From the NCBI RefSeq assembly GCF_000373565.1, contig NZ_KB891842.1, forward strand, positions 496,001 through 560,000: a DNA stretch of 64,000 nucleotides. Direction: 5' to 3'. Both the position numbers and the translations under genes were made by a program. The notes under the pieces are model-generated. The model had not been told where the DNA came from. It was given only the letters and a program-made list of their open reading frames with translations, and did no database searches. Source of the stretch: Streptomyces sp. HmicA12. Lineage in GTDB: Bacteria > Actinomycetota > Actinomycetes > Streptomycetales > Streptomycetaceae. This document shows positions 6,909 to 15,692 of the stretch, piece by piece; position 1 is the stretch's first letter, and each line of letters opens with the position of its first letter.

Positions 6909-8945
6909 CTACGCAGGCACCGTCACCCCCAGCGGGAAGTGGCACGCCACCTGGTGACCCTCCGTGTCCGGCGTCGACACGGGAGGTTCCGTCGTCGCGC
7001 AGACGTCCTGGGCGACGGGGCAGCGGGTGCGGAACCGGCAGCCCGACGGAGGCTTCGCCGCCGACGGGGTCTCGCCGGACAGCGGCGTGCCGGAGGCCTC
7101 GGCGGCGGGATCCGGCACGTTGACCGTGTCGAGCAGGCCGCGCGTGTACGGGTGCAGCGGGTTCGCGTACACCCGCTCGGCGGGGCCCACCTCGACCAGC
7201 TTGCCGAGGTACATCACGCCCACCGTGTCGGCGAGGTAGCGCACCACGGCCAGGTCGTGCGAGATGAAGAAGTACGTCAGGCCGCGCTCGCGCTGCAGTT
7301 CCCGCATCAGGTTGAGGATCTGGGCCTGGACCGACACGTCGAGGGCCGACACCGGTTCGTCGGCCACCACCAGGTCGGGCGAGAGCGTCAACGCCCTTGC
7401 CAGACCGAGGCGTTGGCGCTGACCGCCGGAGAACTCGTGCGGGTAGCGGTGCACCGCCCCGCGCGGCAGACCGACCGCGTCGAGGAGTTCGCCGACGAGC
7501 CTCTCCTGCTCGGCTCGGTTGCCGACGCCCTGGATGACGAGCGGCTCGCGCAGGATCTCACCGACGCGCATACGCGGGTCCATGGCGGCCGTCGAGTCCT
7601 GGAACATCAGTTGCACGCGACGGCGGTGCGCCCGCCGTTCGGCCCGCGAAAGGTCCGCGCGGTCGCGGCCCTCGAAGCGGACGGTGCCGGACGTCGGCTC
7701 CTCCAGGCCCGCCACGATCCGGCCGAGCGTCGTCTTGCCGCAGCCGGACTCGCCGACCATGCCGAACGTCTCTCCCTTGCGGACCGTCAGCGACACCCCG
7801 CCGACCGCGCTCACCGTGCCCTTGCCGCGCGAGAACGCCCCGCCCTTGAGCGGGAACTCCTTGACGAGCGTGTCGAGTTCGAGGAGTACGCCGCCGGGCG
7901 CGGGCGGCGCCGGGACGGCCGGCGGCGCGACGACCTCGGCCTCGGCGGAATCGACCGAGGCGTCCGGCACCGGGTGGAAGCACGCGAACCGGTGCTCCGC
8001 GCCCCGCGCCTCGTCGTCCACCAGCTCCGGTTCGCTCGACCGGCATTCGTCGGTCGCGAACGTACAGCGCGGGGCGAACCGGCAGCCCGTGGGCCGCACC
8101 GTCAGGCTCGGCGGCAGGCCGGGGATCGTGTGCAGTTCGGTGTCGTGGTCGGCGGCGCGCTCGGGCAGCGCCGCGAACAGCGCCTCCGTGTACCGGTGGC
8201 GCGGGCGTGCGAACAGGCCGCGTACGTCGGACTGTTCGGCGACCTTGCCCGCGTACATCACGGCCACCCGGTCGACCCGGTTGGCGATGACGCCGAGGTC
8301 GTGCGTGACCAGGATCATCGCCATGCCGAGCCGGGCCCGCAGGTCGTCGATGAGCTCCAGGATCTGGTGTTGCGTCGTCACGTCGAGGGCGGTGGTCGGC
8401 TCGTCCGCGATGAGCAGCTTCGGCTCGCACACCAGGGCCATGGCGATGGCGACGCGCTGGCGCATGCCGCCGGACAGCATGTGCGGATACGCCTTCATGC
8501 GCTCGCCCGGTTGGGGCATGCCGACGAGCCGCAGCGTTTCCTCGGCGCGCGCCCATGCCTCCTTCTTCGACATCCCGCGGTGCAGCAGCAGCGGTTCGGC
8601 GACCTGCGCGCCGATCGTCATCGTCGGGTTGAGCGAGGTCAGCGGGTCCTGGAAGACCATGCCGATGGTGTTGCCGCGTACGTCCTGGAGGACCGGGGCG
8701 GGCGCCGCCGCCAGGTCCTGGCCGTCGAAGAGGACGCGCCCGCCGGTGACGTGGCCGCCGGGCGGCAGCAGCCCGAGGACGCTGAGCGCCGTCATCGTCT
8801 TGCCGCACCCGGACTCGCCGACCACGCCGAGCGCCTCACCCGGCGCGAGGTCGAGGGAGACGCCGTCGAGGGCGTGCACGGTGCGGTCGCGGGTGGCGAT
8901 GTCGACCCGCAGGTCGTCGATCCTGAGCAGAGGCTCGGTCATCAT
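6909..8945 (-). CDS. Fused dipeptide/oligopeptide ABC transporter ATPase (DppD-DppF type)
   Basis: A 678-residue protein with two complete ABC ATPase domains in tandem. Domain 1 has Walker A GESGCGKT, signature LSGGMRQRVAIAMAL and Walker B LLIADEPTTALD. Domain 2 has GESGCGKTT, FSGGQRQRLGLARAL and LVVADEPVSALD. Each is followed by the oligopeptide-transporter C-terminal Cys-containing segment (GCRFAPRCTFATDEC and GCRFRTRCPVAQDVC). It powers the importer with the two permeases and lipoprotein encoded upstream. The fusion replaces the usual separate D and F subunits. Start is ATG 8945 or 8942, behind GGAGA, 9 bp after the DppC-type gene. It is the last gene of a four-gene minus-strand operon. 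Confidence 0.95.
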   Translation of the reverse strand: MMTEPLLRIDDLRVDIATRDRTVHALDGVSLDLAPGEALGVVGESGCGKTMTALSVLGLLPPGGHVTGGRVLFDGQDLAAAPAPVLQDVRGNTIGMVFQDPLTSLNPTMTIGAQVAEPLLLHRGMSKKEAWARAEETLRLVGMPQPGERMKAYPHMLSGGMRQRVAIAMALVCEPKLLIADEPTTALDVTTQHQILELIDDLRARLGMAMILVTHDLGVIANRVDRVAVMYAGKVAEQSDVRGLFARPRHRYTEALFAALPERAADHDTELHTIPGLPPSLTVRPTGCRFAPRCTFATDECRSSEPELVDDEARGAEHRFACFHPVPDASVDSAEAEVVAPPAVPAPPAPGGVLLELDTLVKEFPLKGGAFSRGKGTVSAVGGVSLTVRKGETFGMVGESGCGKTTLGRIVAGLEEPTSGTVRFEGRDRADLSRAERRAHRRRVQLMFQDSTAAMDPRMRVGEILREPLVIQGVGNRAEQERLVGELLDAVGLPRGAVHRYPHEFSGGQRQRLGLARALTLSPDLVVADEPVSALDVSVQAQILNLMRELQRERGLTYFFISHDLAVVRYLADTVGVMYLGKLVEVGPAERVYANPLHPYTRGLLDTVNVPDPAAEASGTPLSGETPSAAKPPSGCRFRTRCPVAQDVCATTEPPVSTPDTEGHQVACHFPLGVTVPA

Positions 8946-8954
8946 GGGTCTCCG

Positions 8955-9866
8955 TTACTTCCGCAGCCGTACTTCGAACGCGTCCCGCAGCCCGTCGCCG
9001 ATGAAGTTGAACGCGGCGACGACCAGCACGATCGCGATGCCCGGCGGGAAGATCAGCCACCAGTAGCCGTTCTGCGTGTAGGTGATGCCGGCGGACAGCA
9101 TCGATCCCCAGTCGGCGGACGGCGGCGGGATGGACAGGCCGAGGAAGGCGAGATAGCTGACGTAGAGGATCGCGTCGGCGATCTGGAACGTGCAGTTGAC
9201 GATGACCGTGCCGATCGCGTTCGGCACGATGTGCTTGAACACCGCGCGGGCTCCGCCGCCGCCCATCATCCGCATGGCCTGTACGTATTCACGGTTGCGC
9301 AGCGACAGTGCCTCGCCGCGCACCAGGCGGGCCGGGGAGAGCCAGGCGACGCCCGCGATGATGAGGATCAGGATGCCCTTGCTGGGCGTGATGATCGCGG
9401 CGACGACGACCAGCAGGAACATCGCCGGGATGGCGAGCGCGGCGTCGGTGATGCGCATCATCGTCGCGTCGACCCAGCCGCCGAAGTACCCGGCGACAGC
9501 GCCGTACACGGTGCCGAACAGCGTCGCCAACAGCCCCGCTGCCAGACCGATTTCGAGCGAGGTCTGCCCGGCGGTCATCAGCCGGCCGAGCATGTCGTAG
9601 CCGAGGTCGGTGGTGCCCAGGAGGTGGCCGTCGGTGCCGGGTGGCAGGTTCGCCCGGGAAAGGTCCGTGTGGATCTGCTCGGTCGGGTGCAGCAGCGGGC
9701 CGAGGTAGCAGAAGGCCAGCAGCAGGACGAGCAGCACGACACCGGTCAGCGCCAGCTTGTTGCCGGTGAACACGCGCAGCGTGCGGCGGGCCAGCGAGGG
9801 CGTGGCCCGCGCGGCCGCTGCCTCGTCGTCGGTTCCGGGTATTGAGGGGGACACAGCGGTCGTCAT
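8955..9866 (-). CDS. Peptide ABC transporter permease, DppC/OppC type
   Basis: A 303-residue inner-membrane permease. It has an N-terminal cytoplasmic tail (OppC_N), TM1 at LALTGVVLLVLLLAFCYLGPLL, a long loop with HLLGTTDLGYDMLGRLM, then a cluster of TM helices. The EAA loop reads GEALSLRNREYVQAMRMMGGGGARAVFKHIVPNA, which docks on the ATPase. Its ATG overlaps the stop of the DppB-type gene as ATGA, implying translational coupling. The substrate is presumably peptides or a related solute; the associated M81 peptidase and ROK regulator could hint at a cyclic peptide, which is inference. Confidence 0.94.
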   Translation of the reverse strand: MTTAVSPSIPGTDDEAAAARATPSLARRTLRVFTGNKLALTGVVLLVLLLAFCYLGPLLHPTEQIHTDLSRANLPPGTDGHLLGTTDLGYDMLGRLMTAGQTSLEIGLAAGLLATLFGTVYGAVAGYFGGWVDATMMRITDAALAIPAMFLLVVVAAIITPSKGILILIIAGVAWLSPARLVRGEALSLRNREYVQAMRMMGGGGARAVFKHIVPNAIGTVIVNCTFQIADAILYVSYLAFLGLSIPPPSADWGSMLSAGITYTQNGYWWLIFPPGIAIVLVVAAFNFIGDGLRDAFEVRLRK

Positions 9867-10813
9867 GCCACGCTCCGGATCCGGGGGTCGAGGACGGCGT
9901 ACAGGATGTCGGTGAGCAGCGAGCCGAGGACGGTCGCGATGCCGACGACGAGGGTCACACCGAGCAGGACGGGGAAGTCCGAGCCCTGCGCGGCGTTCCA
10001 GAACAGCAGCCCCATGCCCGGGTAGTTGAACATCGACTCGACGACGAGCGCGCCGCTGAACAGGGTCGGCAGGTAGAGGCCGAGGAGGGTGGCGAGCGGG
10101 ATCAGGGCATTGCGCAGCACGTGCCTGACCATGATCCGGCGGCTCGACTGGCCCTTCGCCATGGCCGTGCGGACGTACTCCTCGGTGAGGTTGTCGAGGA
10201 CCGCCGAGCGCATGTAGCGGCTGAACATGGCCACGATGCCGAACGCCATCGTCACCACCGGCAGGACCAACCCGCTGAAGTCGCCGAGGAGTTGGCCGAT
10301 CGTCTCGCCCTGCGGGGCCTCCGCCGGGAAGATCGGGAAGACCTGCGCGAACAGGATGATCATGATGAGGCCGAGGAAGAACACCGGCGTCGCGTACATC
10401 AGGAAGGCGAGGCCCGTCAGCGCGTAGTCCGACGCCTTGCCGCGGCGCACCGCCTGAAGCAGGCCGAGCGGTACCGCGATGACGACGGCGAGGACCGTCG
10501 ACAGGAGAGTCAGGAGCAGCGTCTTCGGCAGGCGCTGCTTCAGCAGGTCGAAGACGGGGGAGTTGAGTTTGTACGACTCGCCGAGGTCACCGGTGAGCAG
10601 GCGCTTCAGGTACAGCAGGTACTGCTGCGGCAGCGAACGGTCGTACCCCTGCTGGTGGTTGAAGTGCTCGATCTGCTGCGATGTGCCCTTCGGGCCGAGG
10701 ATCGCGCGGGCCGGACCGCCCGGCAGCAGATGCAGCAGCGTGAAGACGATGATCGAGACGAGGAACAGGACGACGAGCGCCTGAAGGAAACGCTTGACCA
10801 GAAAGCCGGTCAC
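9863..10813 (-). CDS. Peptide ABC transporter permease, DppB/OppB type
   Basis: A 316-residue permease opening MTGFLVKRFLQALVVLFLVSIIVFTLLHLLPGGPARAI, the characteristic DppB first helix. It has at least six TM segments and the EAA loop EEYVRTAMAKGQSSRRIMVRHVLRNALIPL. Start is GTG 10813, which overlaps the receptor-gene stop as GTGA. The much longer upstream frame lies inside the receptor gene and is not used. It forms the transmembrane heterodimer with the DppC-type protein. Confidence 0.94.
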   Translation of the reverse strand: MTGFLVKRFLQALVVLFLVSIIVFTLLHLLPGGPARAILGPKGTSQQIEHFNHQQGYDRSLPQQYLLYLKRLLTGDLGESYKLNSPVFDLLKQRLPKTLLLTLLSTVLAVVIAVPLGLLQAVRRGKASDYALTGLAFLMYATPVFFLGLIMIILFAQVFPIFPAEAPQGETIGQLLGDFSGLVLPVVTMAFGIVAMFSRYMRSAVLDNLTEEYVRTAMAKGQSSRRIMVRHVLRNALIPLATLLGLYLPTLFSGALVVESMFNYPGMGLLFWNAAQGSDFPVLLGVTLVVGIATVLGSLLTDILYAVLDPRIRSVA

Positions 10814-12660
10814 TTCGCGGCTCCCTTCTTGGCGGATGTGACGTAGTACCAGTGCTGCGGGGCGAAGGTCACGGTCGGGTTCTGCTCGATGCCCCTCAAG
10901 TCGTTGCGGATCACGGAGACTTGATAGGCCGGGTTCGGCATCCACATCACCGGCAGCCGCTCGGCGAGGTACTCGCCGTACTCGTGGACGGCCTTCATGT
11001 CGGGCGAGTACTGCACGGCCCGGATGATGCGGTCGGCCTTCTTGTCGCTGTAGTTGCCGAAGTTGGCGGACGCGCCGGTGGAGAAGAGCTGCTCGCCGCT
11101 CGGGTTGAGCGGGTAGTACCAGCTGCCGGCCGTGCCGAAGAAGGACATGTCCCAGCTGCAGCCGGGGTCCTTCGCCTTGCACGGAACGGAGTTGCCGAGC
11201 ACGGAGTTGAGCGGCTGCTGACGCACGGTCAGGTCGATCCCGGCCTTGCTGAGCGACGACTTGAGCTCCTGCATCATGTTCGTCGTCTCGGTCGAGCCGG
11301 ACTGGGACAGAAGGGTGAGCTCCAGGGGGTCGTTCTTCTCGATGCCCTTGCCGCACTGGTCGTCACCCGTACCCGGCCGCACGCAGCGCGCCGTGCCGTC
11401 GACGGTCTTCCAACCGTGGCTCGACAGCAGGGACGTGGCCTTGCTCACCGAGAACGGGTACTGGTTCTTCGCCATCTTGTCCGACAGGTACTGGCTCTTC
11501 GGGGTGACCGGTACCGGGCCGAGTGTCGCCGTGGCGCTGCCCTGCCAGATGACCTTGCTCATCGCGTTCTGGTCGACCAGGTGCTGCATGGCCTGCCGGA
11601 TGTAGAGCTGGCTCATCTCCGGGCCCGCGTGGGTGGAGTTGAAGTTGTAGACGATGTAGGTCGCCGCCCAGCCCTCCCACGGGTCGACGCGGTACCCCTT
11701 GTCCTGGAACTTCTCCTTCTGCGCCATCACCGACGGCGGGATGTAGCCGTAGTCGACGCCACCGGAGCGCAGCACGTTGTATTCGGAGTCGGCGGTCGTG
11801 AACGGCTTGAAGACCACCTTGTCGAGGTGCGGGCGCTCGGACTTCGGGCCGGTGTACTTCTCGTTCGGGACGATCGTCACCTGGCCGCTGTCCCGCCAGC
11901 CCGCGAGCTTCCAGGGCCCGTCGACGGTCTTCCACAGCGGATCGCTGCCGTACGAGCCCAGGCTCTTCGCGTGCTGCGTGAGCCGGGCGAAGACCGTCCT
12001 GGCGCCCTTCGTCGTCCGGTCCCAGTCGCCGACCTTCCCGCCGTCGGACGTGGCGTCCCAGGCGTGCTGGGGCATGGCGCGCATGAGGGTGAGCTGGTTC
12101 GCCGTGAACCAGTCCGGGTTGTACGCGCGGTCGAGGTGCAGCCGGACCGTGTGGTCGTCGACGACCTCGAACTTCTTCACGTTGTCGGGCATCGTGCCGA
12201 CCGAGTAGCTGCCCCAGTCGGCTTTGTTCGCCTTGACGAGGTTGAACCAGAACTCGAGGTCGCGCGCCGTCACCGGCTTGCCGTCGGACCACTTCACGCC
12301 GGTGCGCAGCGGGACGGTGACCGTGCGGTTGCCGTCGCTGTACGTCGGCTTCAGGCCGAGCGTGCTCGGGCCCTGGGTCGTCAACTCGCCCTTCTCCTGC
12401 ACCGCGTCATAGACCGGCATGTACAGAAGTGTCTGGATTGCGTAGTTGTACGAGGCGCCGTAGCCGGGCGCCCCGATCGGGAAGATCCAGTTCGGGGTCG
12501 CGGCGGGCGGCAGCGCCATGGTGGCCGTGCCGCCCTGGACGGGGGTCCCGCCTGTCGGGCCCATCGCGATGCTGCCGCCCTCGTGCGTGCAGCCGGTGAG
12601 CGCCACCAGGATCGCCGCCAGTGCGAGCGCGGTGGACGCCGTTGACCTGAGGGAACGCAT
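10810..12660 (-). CDS. Peptide ABC transporter substrate-binding lipoprotein (SBP family 5)
   Basis: A 616-residue lipoprotein. The signal sequence MRSLRSTASTALALAAILVALTGC has lipobox LTGC with Cys24 as the lipidated residue. The mature part has the SBP_bac_5 pattern: LKPTYSDGNRTVTVPLRTGVKWSDGKPVTARDLEFWFN, YIRQAMQHLVDQNAMSKVI and a C-terminal LAERLPVMWMPNPAYQVSV. At over 590 mature residues it is long for the family, consistent with a large peptide or oligosaccharide ligand. GGAGG precedes ATG 12660 at normal spacing. It is first gene of the operon, divergent from the ROK regulator; see the promoter and operator entries. Confidence 0.94.
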   Translation of the reverse strand: MRSLRSTASTALALAAILVALTGCTHEGGSIAMGPTGGTPVQGGTATMALPPAATPNWIFPIGAPGYGASYNYAIQTLLYMPVYDAVQEKGELTTQGPSTLGLKPTYSDGNRTVTVPLRTGVKWSDGKPVTARDLEFWFNLVKANKADWGSYSVGTMPDNVKKFEVVDDHTVRLHLDRAYNPDWFTANQLTLMRAMPQHAWDATSDGGKVGDWDRTTKGARTVFARLTQHAKSLGSYGSDPLWKTVDGPWKLAGWRDSGQVTIVPNEKYTGPKSERPHLDKVVFKPFTTADSEYNVLRSGGVDYGYIPPSVMAQKEKFQDKGYRVDPWEGWAATYIVYNFNSTHAGPEMSQLYIRQAMQHLVDQNAMSKVIWQGSATATLGPVPVTPKSQYLSDKMAKNQYPFSVSKATSLLSSHGWKTVDGTARCVRPGTGDDQCGKGIEKNDPLELTLLSQSGSTETTNMMQELKSSLSKAGIDLTVRQQPLNSVLGNSVPCKAKDPGCSWDMSFFGTAGSWYYPLNPSGEQLFSTGASANFGNYSDKKADRIIRAVQYSPDMKAVHEYGEYLAERLPVMWMPNPAYQVSVIRNDLRGIEQNPTVTFAPQHWYYVTSAKKGAAK

Positions 12661-12726
12661 GCCGAAGGGCCTCCAAGGGGGAGCGGGAGCCGCACCCGTG
12701 CCAGAGATCGACGAGGCGGCGCCCGA

Positions 12727-12756
12727 ACGCTAAGTCGGCCGTTCGAATCAAGTCAA
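12727..12756 (-). promoter_or_regulatory. Promoter of the peptide ABC operon
   Basis: Reading the minus strand, TTGACT (12756-12751), an 18-bp spacer and TAGCGT (12732-12727) form a good vegetative-type promoter. The start of transcription would be near 12720, leaving a 60-base leader with GGAGG before ATG 12660. It lies beside the repeated TTCRTTCGG motifs. Confidence 0.65.
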
Positions 12757-12760
12757 TAGT

Positions 12761-12868
12761 TTCATTCGGAAAGTAGTTCAAAATATGGCCGACCCTGGTC
12801 AACTTCGTTCGGTCAGGGTTAGTGTTCGGTCCGCAGTCGAACTAACTTGCCGAATGAAGCCGAACGAA
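12761..12868. promoter_or_regulatory. Candidate ROK operator array (four TTCRTTCGG motifs)
   Basis: The nine-base motif TTCATTCGG occurs at 12761-12769 and TTCGTTCGG at 12804-12812, both forward. Exact reverse complements CCGAATGAA (12850-12858) and CCGAACGAA (12860-12868) follow. An ACCCTG/CAGGGT inverted pair (12792-12797 and 12814-12819) frames the second copy. The array fills the intergenic space between the divergent ABC operon and the ROK gene, so the ROK protein is the most likely ligand. No transcription-factor footprint is known to me for this case. Confidence 0.55.
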
Positions 12869-12905
12869 CTCGCCGCACCGGTGGGGCAACTGAGCTGGGG
12901 GACGC

Positions 12906-14111
12906 ATGGCCGACACGTCGCACGAGAGCGAGCCGGGGTCCGCGCAGCACATCCTTCAGCTGGTGTCGTCCGGCGCCGCGGCCTCCCGGGCGGATCTCGT
13001 CCGGGAGCTGGGGCTCGCCCCGTCCACGGTGTCGCTGCGCGTGCAGGAACTGGTCGCGGCCGGTGTGCTGACCGAGTCGGGCGAGGGCGCCTCGCGCGGC
13101 GGGCGCAGGCCCCGACTGCTCCAGGTGCGCGCGCAGGGCGGTGTGGCGCTCGCCGCCGACCTGGGCAGCCATCACGCCCGGCTCGGCGCGGTCGACCTGG
13201 CCGGGGCCGTGCACGACGCGGTCGACCTGCCGCACGACATCACGGCGGGGCCCGAATCGGCCGTCGACTGGCTGTGCGCCCAGGTGGCTCGACTGGCCGC
13301 GAAGCAGCAGGAGTCGGGGCGTTCCGTCCGGGCCCTCGGCGTCGCCTTCCCCGGGCCCGTCGGCCCCGCCGACGGCCGCGTCCTGAGCCCCTCCCGGATG
13401 CCGGGCTGGCACCGCTTCCCGCTGCGCGAGGTCCTCGCCGAGCGGCTCGGCATGCCGGTCGTCGTGGCCAACGACGCCACGATGATGGCCGTCGGCGAAC
13501 ACCGCACGACGCGCCCGCACCTCGACCACATGGTCGTCGTCAAGGCGGGCCGCGGCATCGGCAGCGGCGTCGTCGTCGCGGGCCGCCCGTACGACGGCGC
13601 GAACGGCAGCGCCGGCGACATCAGCCACGTACGCGTAGAAGCGGCGGGGGAACGGCCGTGCTCCTGCGGCAACATCGGCTGTCTGGAGACCGTCGCCAGC
13701 GGCGCCGCGCTGATGGCCGAGCTCGCGGTCCGCGGCGTGCGCGTGGCGAGCACGAACGAACTGCTCCGACTCGTCGCCGACGGCGATCCCGTCGCCACCA
13801 CCCTCGTGCGCACCGCCGGACGCCACATCGGCACCGTCCTGTCGGTCGTCGTCAACTTCTTCAACCCGCAGGCCGTCGCCCTCGGCGGCGTCCTCGCCAC
13901 CGCCGAACCGCTCGTCGCCGCCGTCCGCGGCGTCCTCTACGAGCGCTGCCTGCCGCTCGCCACCGCCGACCTGGAGATCACCACGACATCGGCGGGCGCC
14001 GACGCGGGTCTGCTCGGCGCGGGCCTGACCGCGCTGCACCACCACCTGTCGGCCGCCGCCTCCGCCCCCACCGCCACCTCCGCACCTCAGGAAGAGAGCG
14101 CTCACGCATGA
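12906..14111 (+). CDS. ROK-family transcriptional regulator
   Basis: A 401-residue protein with an N-terminal winged HTH (SRADLVRELGLAPSTVSLRVQELVAAGVL, residues 27-55) and a C-terminal ROK sugar-kinase-like domain. It contains the ROK zinc motif CSCGNIGCLE (Cys252, 254, 259, with His241 just before), the kinase-type AND segment (Asp190) and VVKAGRGIGSGVVV. ROK regulators usually repress transport and catabolic genes and are released by a small ligand, normally a sugar derivative. Its ATG overlaps nothing upstream, and its TGA overlaps the M81 peptidase ATG as ATGA. Probable control: the divergent peptide-type ABC operon and itself. Confidence 0.92.
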   Translation: MADTSHESEPGSAQHILQLVSSGAAASRADLVRELGLAPSTVSLRVQELVAAGVLTESGEGASRGGRRPRLLQVRAQGGVALAADLGSHHARLGAVDLAGAVHDAVDLPHDITAGPESAVDWLCAQVARLAAKQQESGRSVRALGVAFPGPVGPADGRVLSPSRMPGWHRFPLREVLAERLGMPVVVANDATMMAVGEHRTTRPHLDHMVVVKAGRGIGSGVVVAGRPYDGANGSAGDISHVRVEAAGERPCSCGNIGCLETVASGAALMAELAVRGVRVASTNELLRLVADGDPVATTLVRTAGRHIGTVLSVVVNFFNPQAVALGGVLATAEPLVAAVRGVLYERCLPLATADLEITTTSAGADAGLLGAGLTALHHHLSAAASAPTATSAPQEESAHA

Positions 14112-15676
14112 CCAGCACCACCGCGCCGGTAACCGGACGCCGACTGCGCATCGGCATCGGCGGCATCGGCATCGAGTCGTCCACGTTCTGCCCGCACCGC
14201 TCCACCACGGACGACTTCCGGCAGACCCGCGGCCAGGACCTCCTCGACCGCTACACGTGGACGCGGGCCGACTCCGACCTCGCCGACCTGGTCGAGTGGG
14301 TGCCGCTGCTGCACGCGACGTCGCTGCCCGGTGGCCCGGTGGAGGCCGAGTCGTACCTGATCCTCAAGAACGAGCTGGTCACGCGCATCCGGGAGGCGGG
14401 TCCGCTCGACGGCCTCGTCTACGACATCCACGGCGCGATGAGCGTCATCGGCCTCACCGACGCCGAGGGCGACCTGACGGAGGCGGTCCGCGCCGCCCTC
14501 GACCACCACGGCACCCCCGACGGCACCCGCCCCATGATCTCCACGGCCATGGACCTGCACGGCAACGTCTCGCGCCGCTTCGCCGAGCCGATCGACCTGC
14601 TCACCGCGCACCGCCTCGCCCCGCACGAGGACGCCTGGGACACCCGCGAGCGCGCCGCCCGCAACCTGGTGCACTGCCTGCGCGAGGGCGTCCGCCCGCA
14701 CCGCGCCTGGGTCCAGGTCCCCGTCCTGCTCCCCGGCGAGAAGACCAGCACGCGCCTGGAGCCCGCCAAGTCCCTGTACGCCTCGCTGGCCGACATCGAG
14801 GGGAAGGACGGCATCCTCGACGCCGCCCTGTGGGTCGGCTACGCCTGGGCCGACGAGCCGCGCTGCAAGGCCGCCATCGTCGTCACCGGCGAGGACGCCG
14901 AACTCGCCGCGCGGGAAGCCGAGTCGCTGGCCCGCCGTTACTGGGACGCCCGCAAGGACTTCGTCTTCGTCGGCCCGACCGGCAGCGCCGAGGAGTGCAT
15001 CGAGAAGGCGGTGGCCTCCGACAAGCGGCCGTTCCTCATCAGCGACTCCGGCGACAACCCGACGGCCGGCGGCGCGGGCGACCTCGCGTACATGCTCGGA
15101 AAGCTCCTCGCGCACGACGCCATCCGTACGGGGAAGGTCACGGCCGTCCACCCGGGCATCACCGACCCGGTCGCCGTCGCCGCCTGCTTCGAGGCCGGGA
15201 TCGGCGCCGAGGTCACGCTCTCCGTCGGCGGCAAGGTCGACGCGAACCACGGCGGACCGTACGAACTCACCGGCACCGTCGAGGCGTTGCAGCGCGCCGC
15301 CGACCAGAAGGACCGCGCCGAGGGCGGCGCGTACGACCGCGGCGTCGACATGGCCGCCGTCCGCGTCGGCGGCCTCACCGTGATCCTCGTCGAGCGCCGC
15401 AAGCCGTTCCACACCCTCGCCGACTTCATGGGCCCCGCCGACGGCGGACTCGGCGTCGACCCGCGCCGTTACGACCTCGTCGTCGTCAAGATCGGCTACC
15501 TGGAGCCCGAGCTCCACGACATGGCCGCCGACTGGCTGCTCGCGCTCACCCCCGGCGGTGTCGACCAGGATCTGCTGCGTCTGGGGCACCACCGGGTGGA
15601 GCGCCCGCTGTACCCGTTCGACGAGGACGCGTACGAGGCCGGGGACGCCCCCGACCTCACGCCCACTCTGCTCTAG
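14108..15676 (+). CDS. M81 family metallopeptidase, MlrC-like
   Basis: A 522-residue protein of the MlrC/M81 family. Recognisable blocks are RIGIGGIGIESSTFCP, ESYLILKNELVTRIREAGPLDGLVYDIHGAM, MDLHGNVSRRF, TAHRLAPHEDAWDTRERAARNL, ISDSGDNPTAGGAGDLAYML, and the C-terminal VVKIGYLEPELHDMAADWLLALTPGGVDQDL. In sphingomonads MlrC finishes degradation of linearised microcystin; actinobacterial members have unknown substrates. Coupling to the ROK gene (ATGA overlap) and divergence from a peptide-type importer suggest uptake plus intracellular cleavage of an unusual peptide or amidated compound. No signal peptide, so cytoplasmic. Confidence 0.9.
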   Translation: MTSTTAPVTGRRLRIGIGGIGIESSTFCPHRSTTDDFRQTRGQDLLDRYTWTRADSDLADLVEWVPLLHATSLPGGPVEAESYLILKNELVTRIREAGPLDGLVYDIHGAMSVIGLTDAEGDLTEAVRAALDHHGTPDGTRPMISTAMDLHGNVSRRFAEPIDLLTAHRLAPHEDAWDTRERAARNLVHCLREGVRPHRAWVQVPVLLPGEKTSTRLEPAKSLYASLADIEGKDGILDAALWVGYAWADEPRCKAAIVVTGEDAELAAREAESLARRYWDARKDFVFVGPTGSAEECIEKAVASDKRPFLISDSGDNPTAGGAGDLAYMLGKLLAHDAIRTGKVTAVHPGITDPVAVAACFEAGIGAEVTLSVGGKVDANHGGPYELTGTVEALQRAADQKDRAEGGAYDRGVDMAAVRVGGLTVILVERRKPFHTLADFMGPADGGLGVDPRRYDLVVVKIGYLEPELHDMAADWLLALTPGGVDQDLLRLGHHRVERPLYPFDEDAYEAGDAPDLTPTLL

Positions 15677-15692
15677 CGGGTTCCCGCGGGGC

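Noticed and set aside
6555..9845. A 1096-codon plus-strand open frame opposite the ABC genes
   Set aside because: It is complementary to the Walker and permease motifs of the real genes, lacks any domain and has extreme Arg/His/Asp content.
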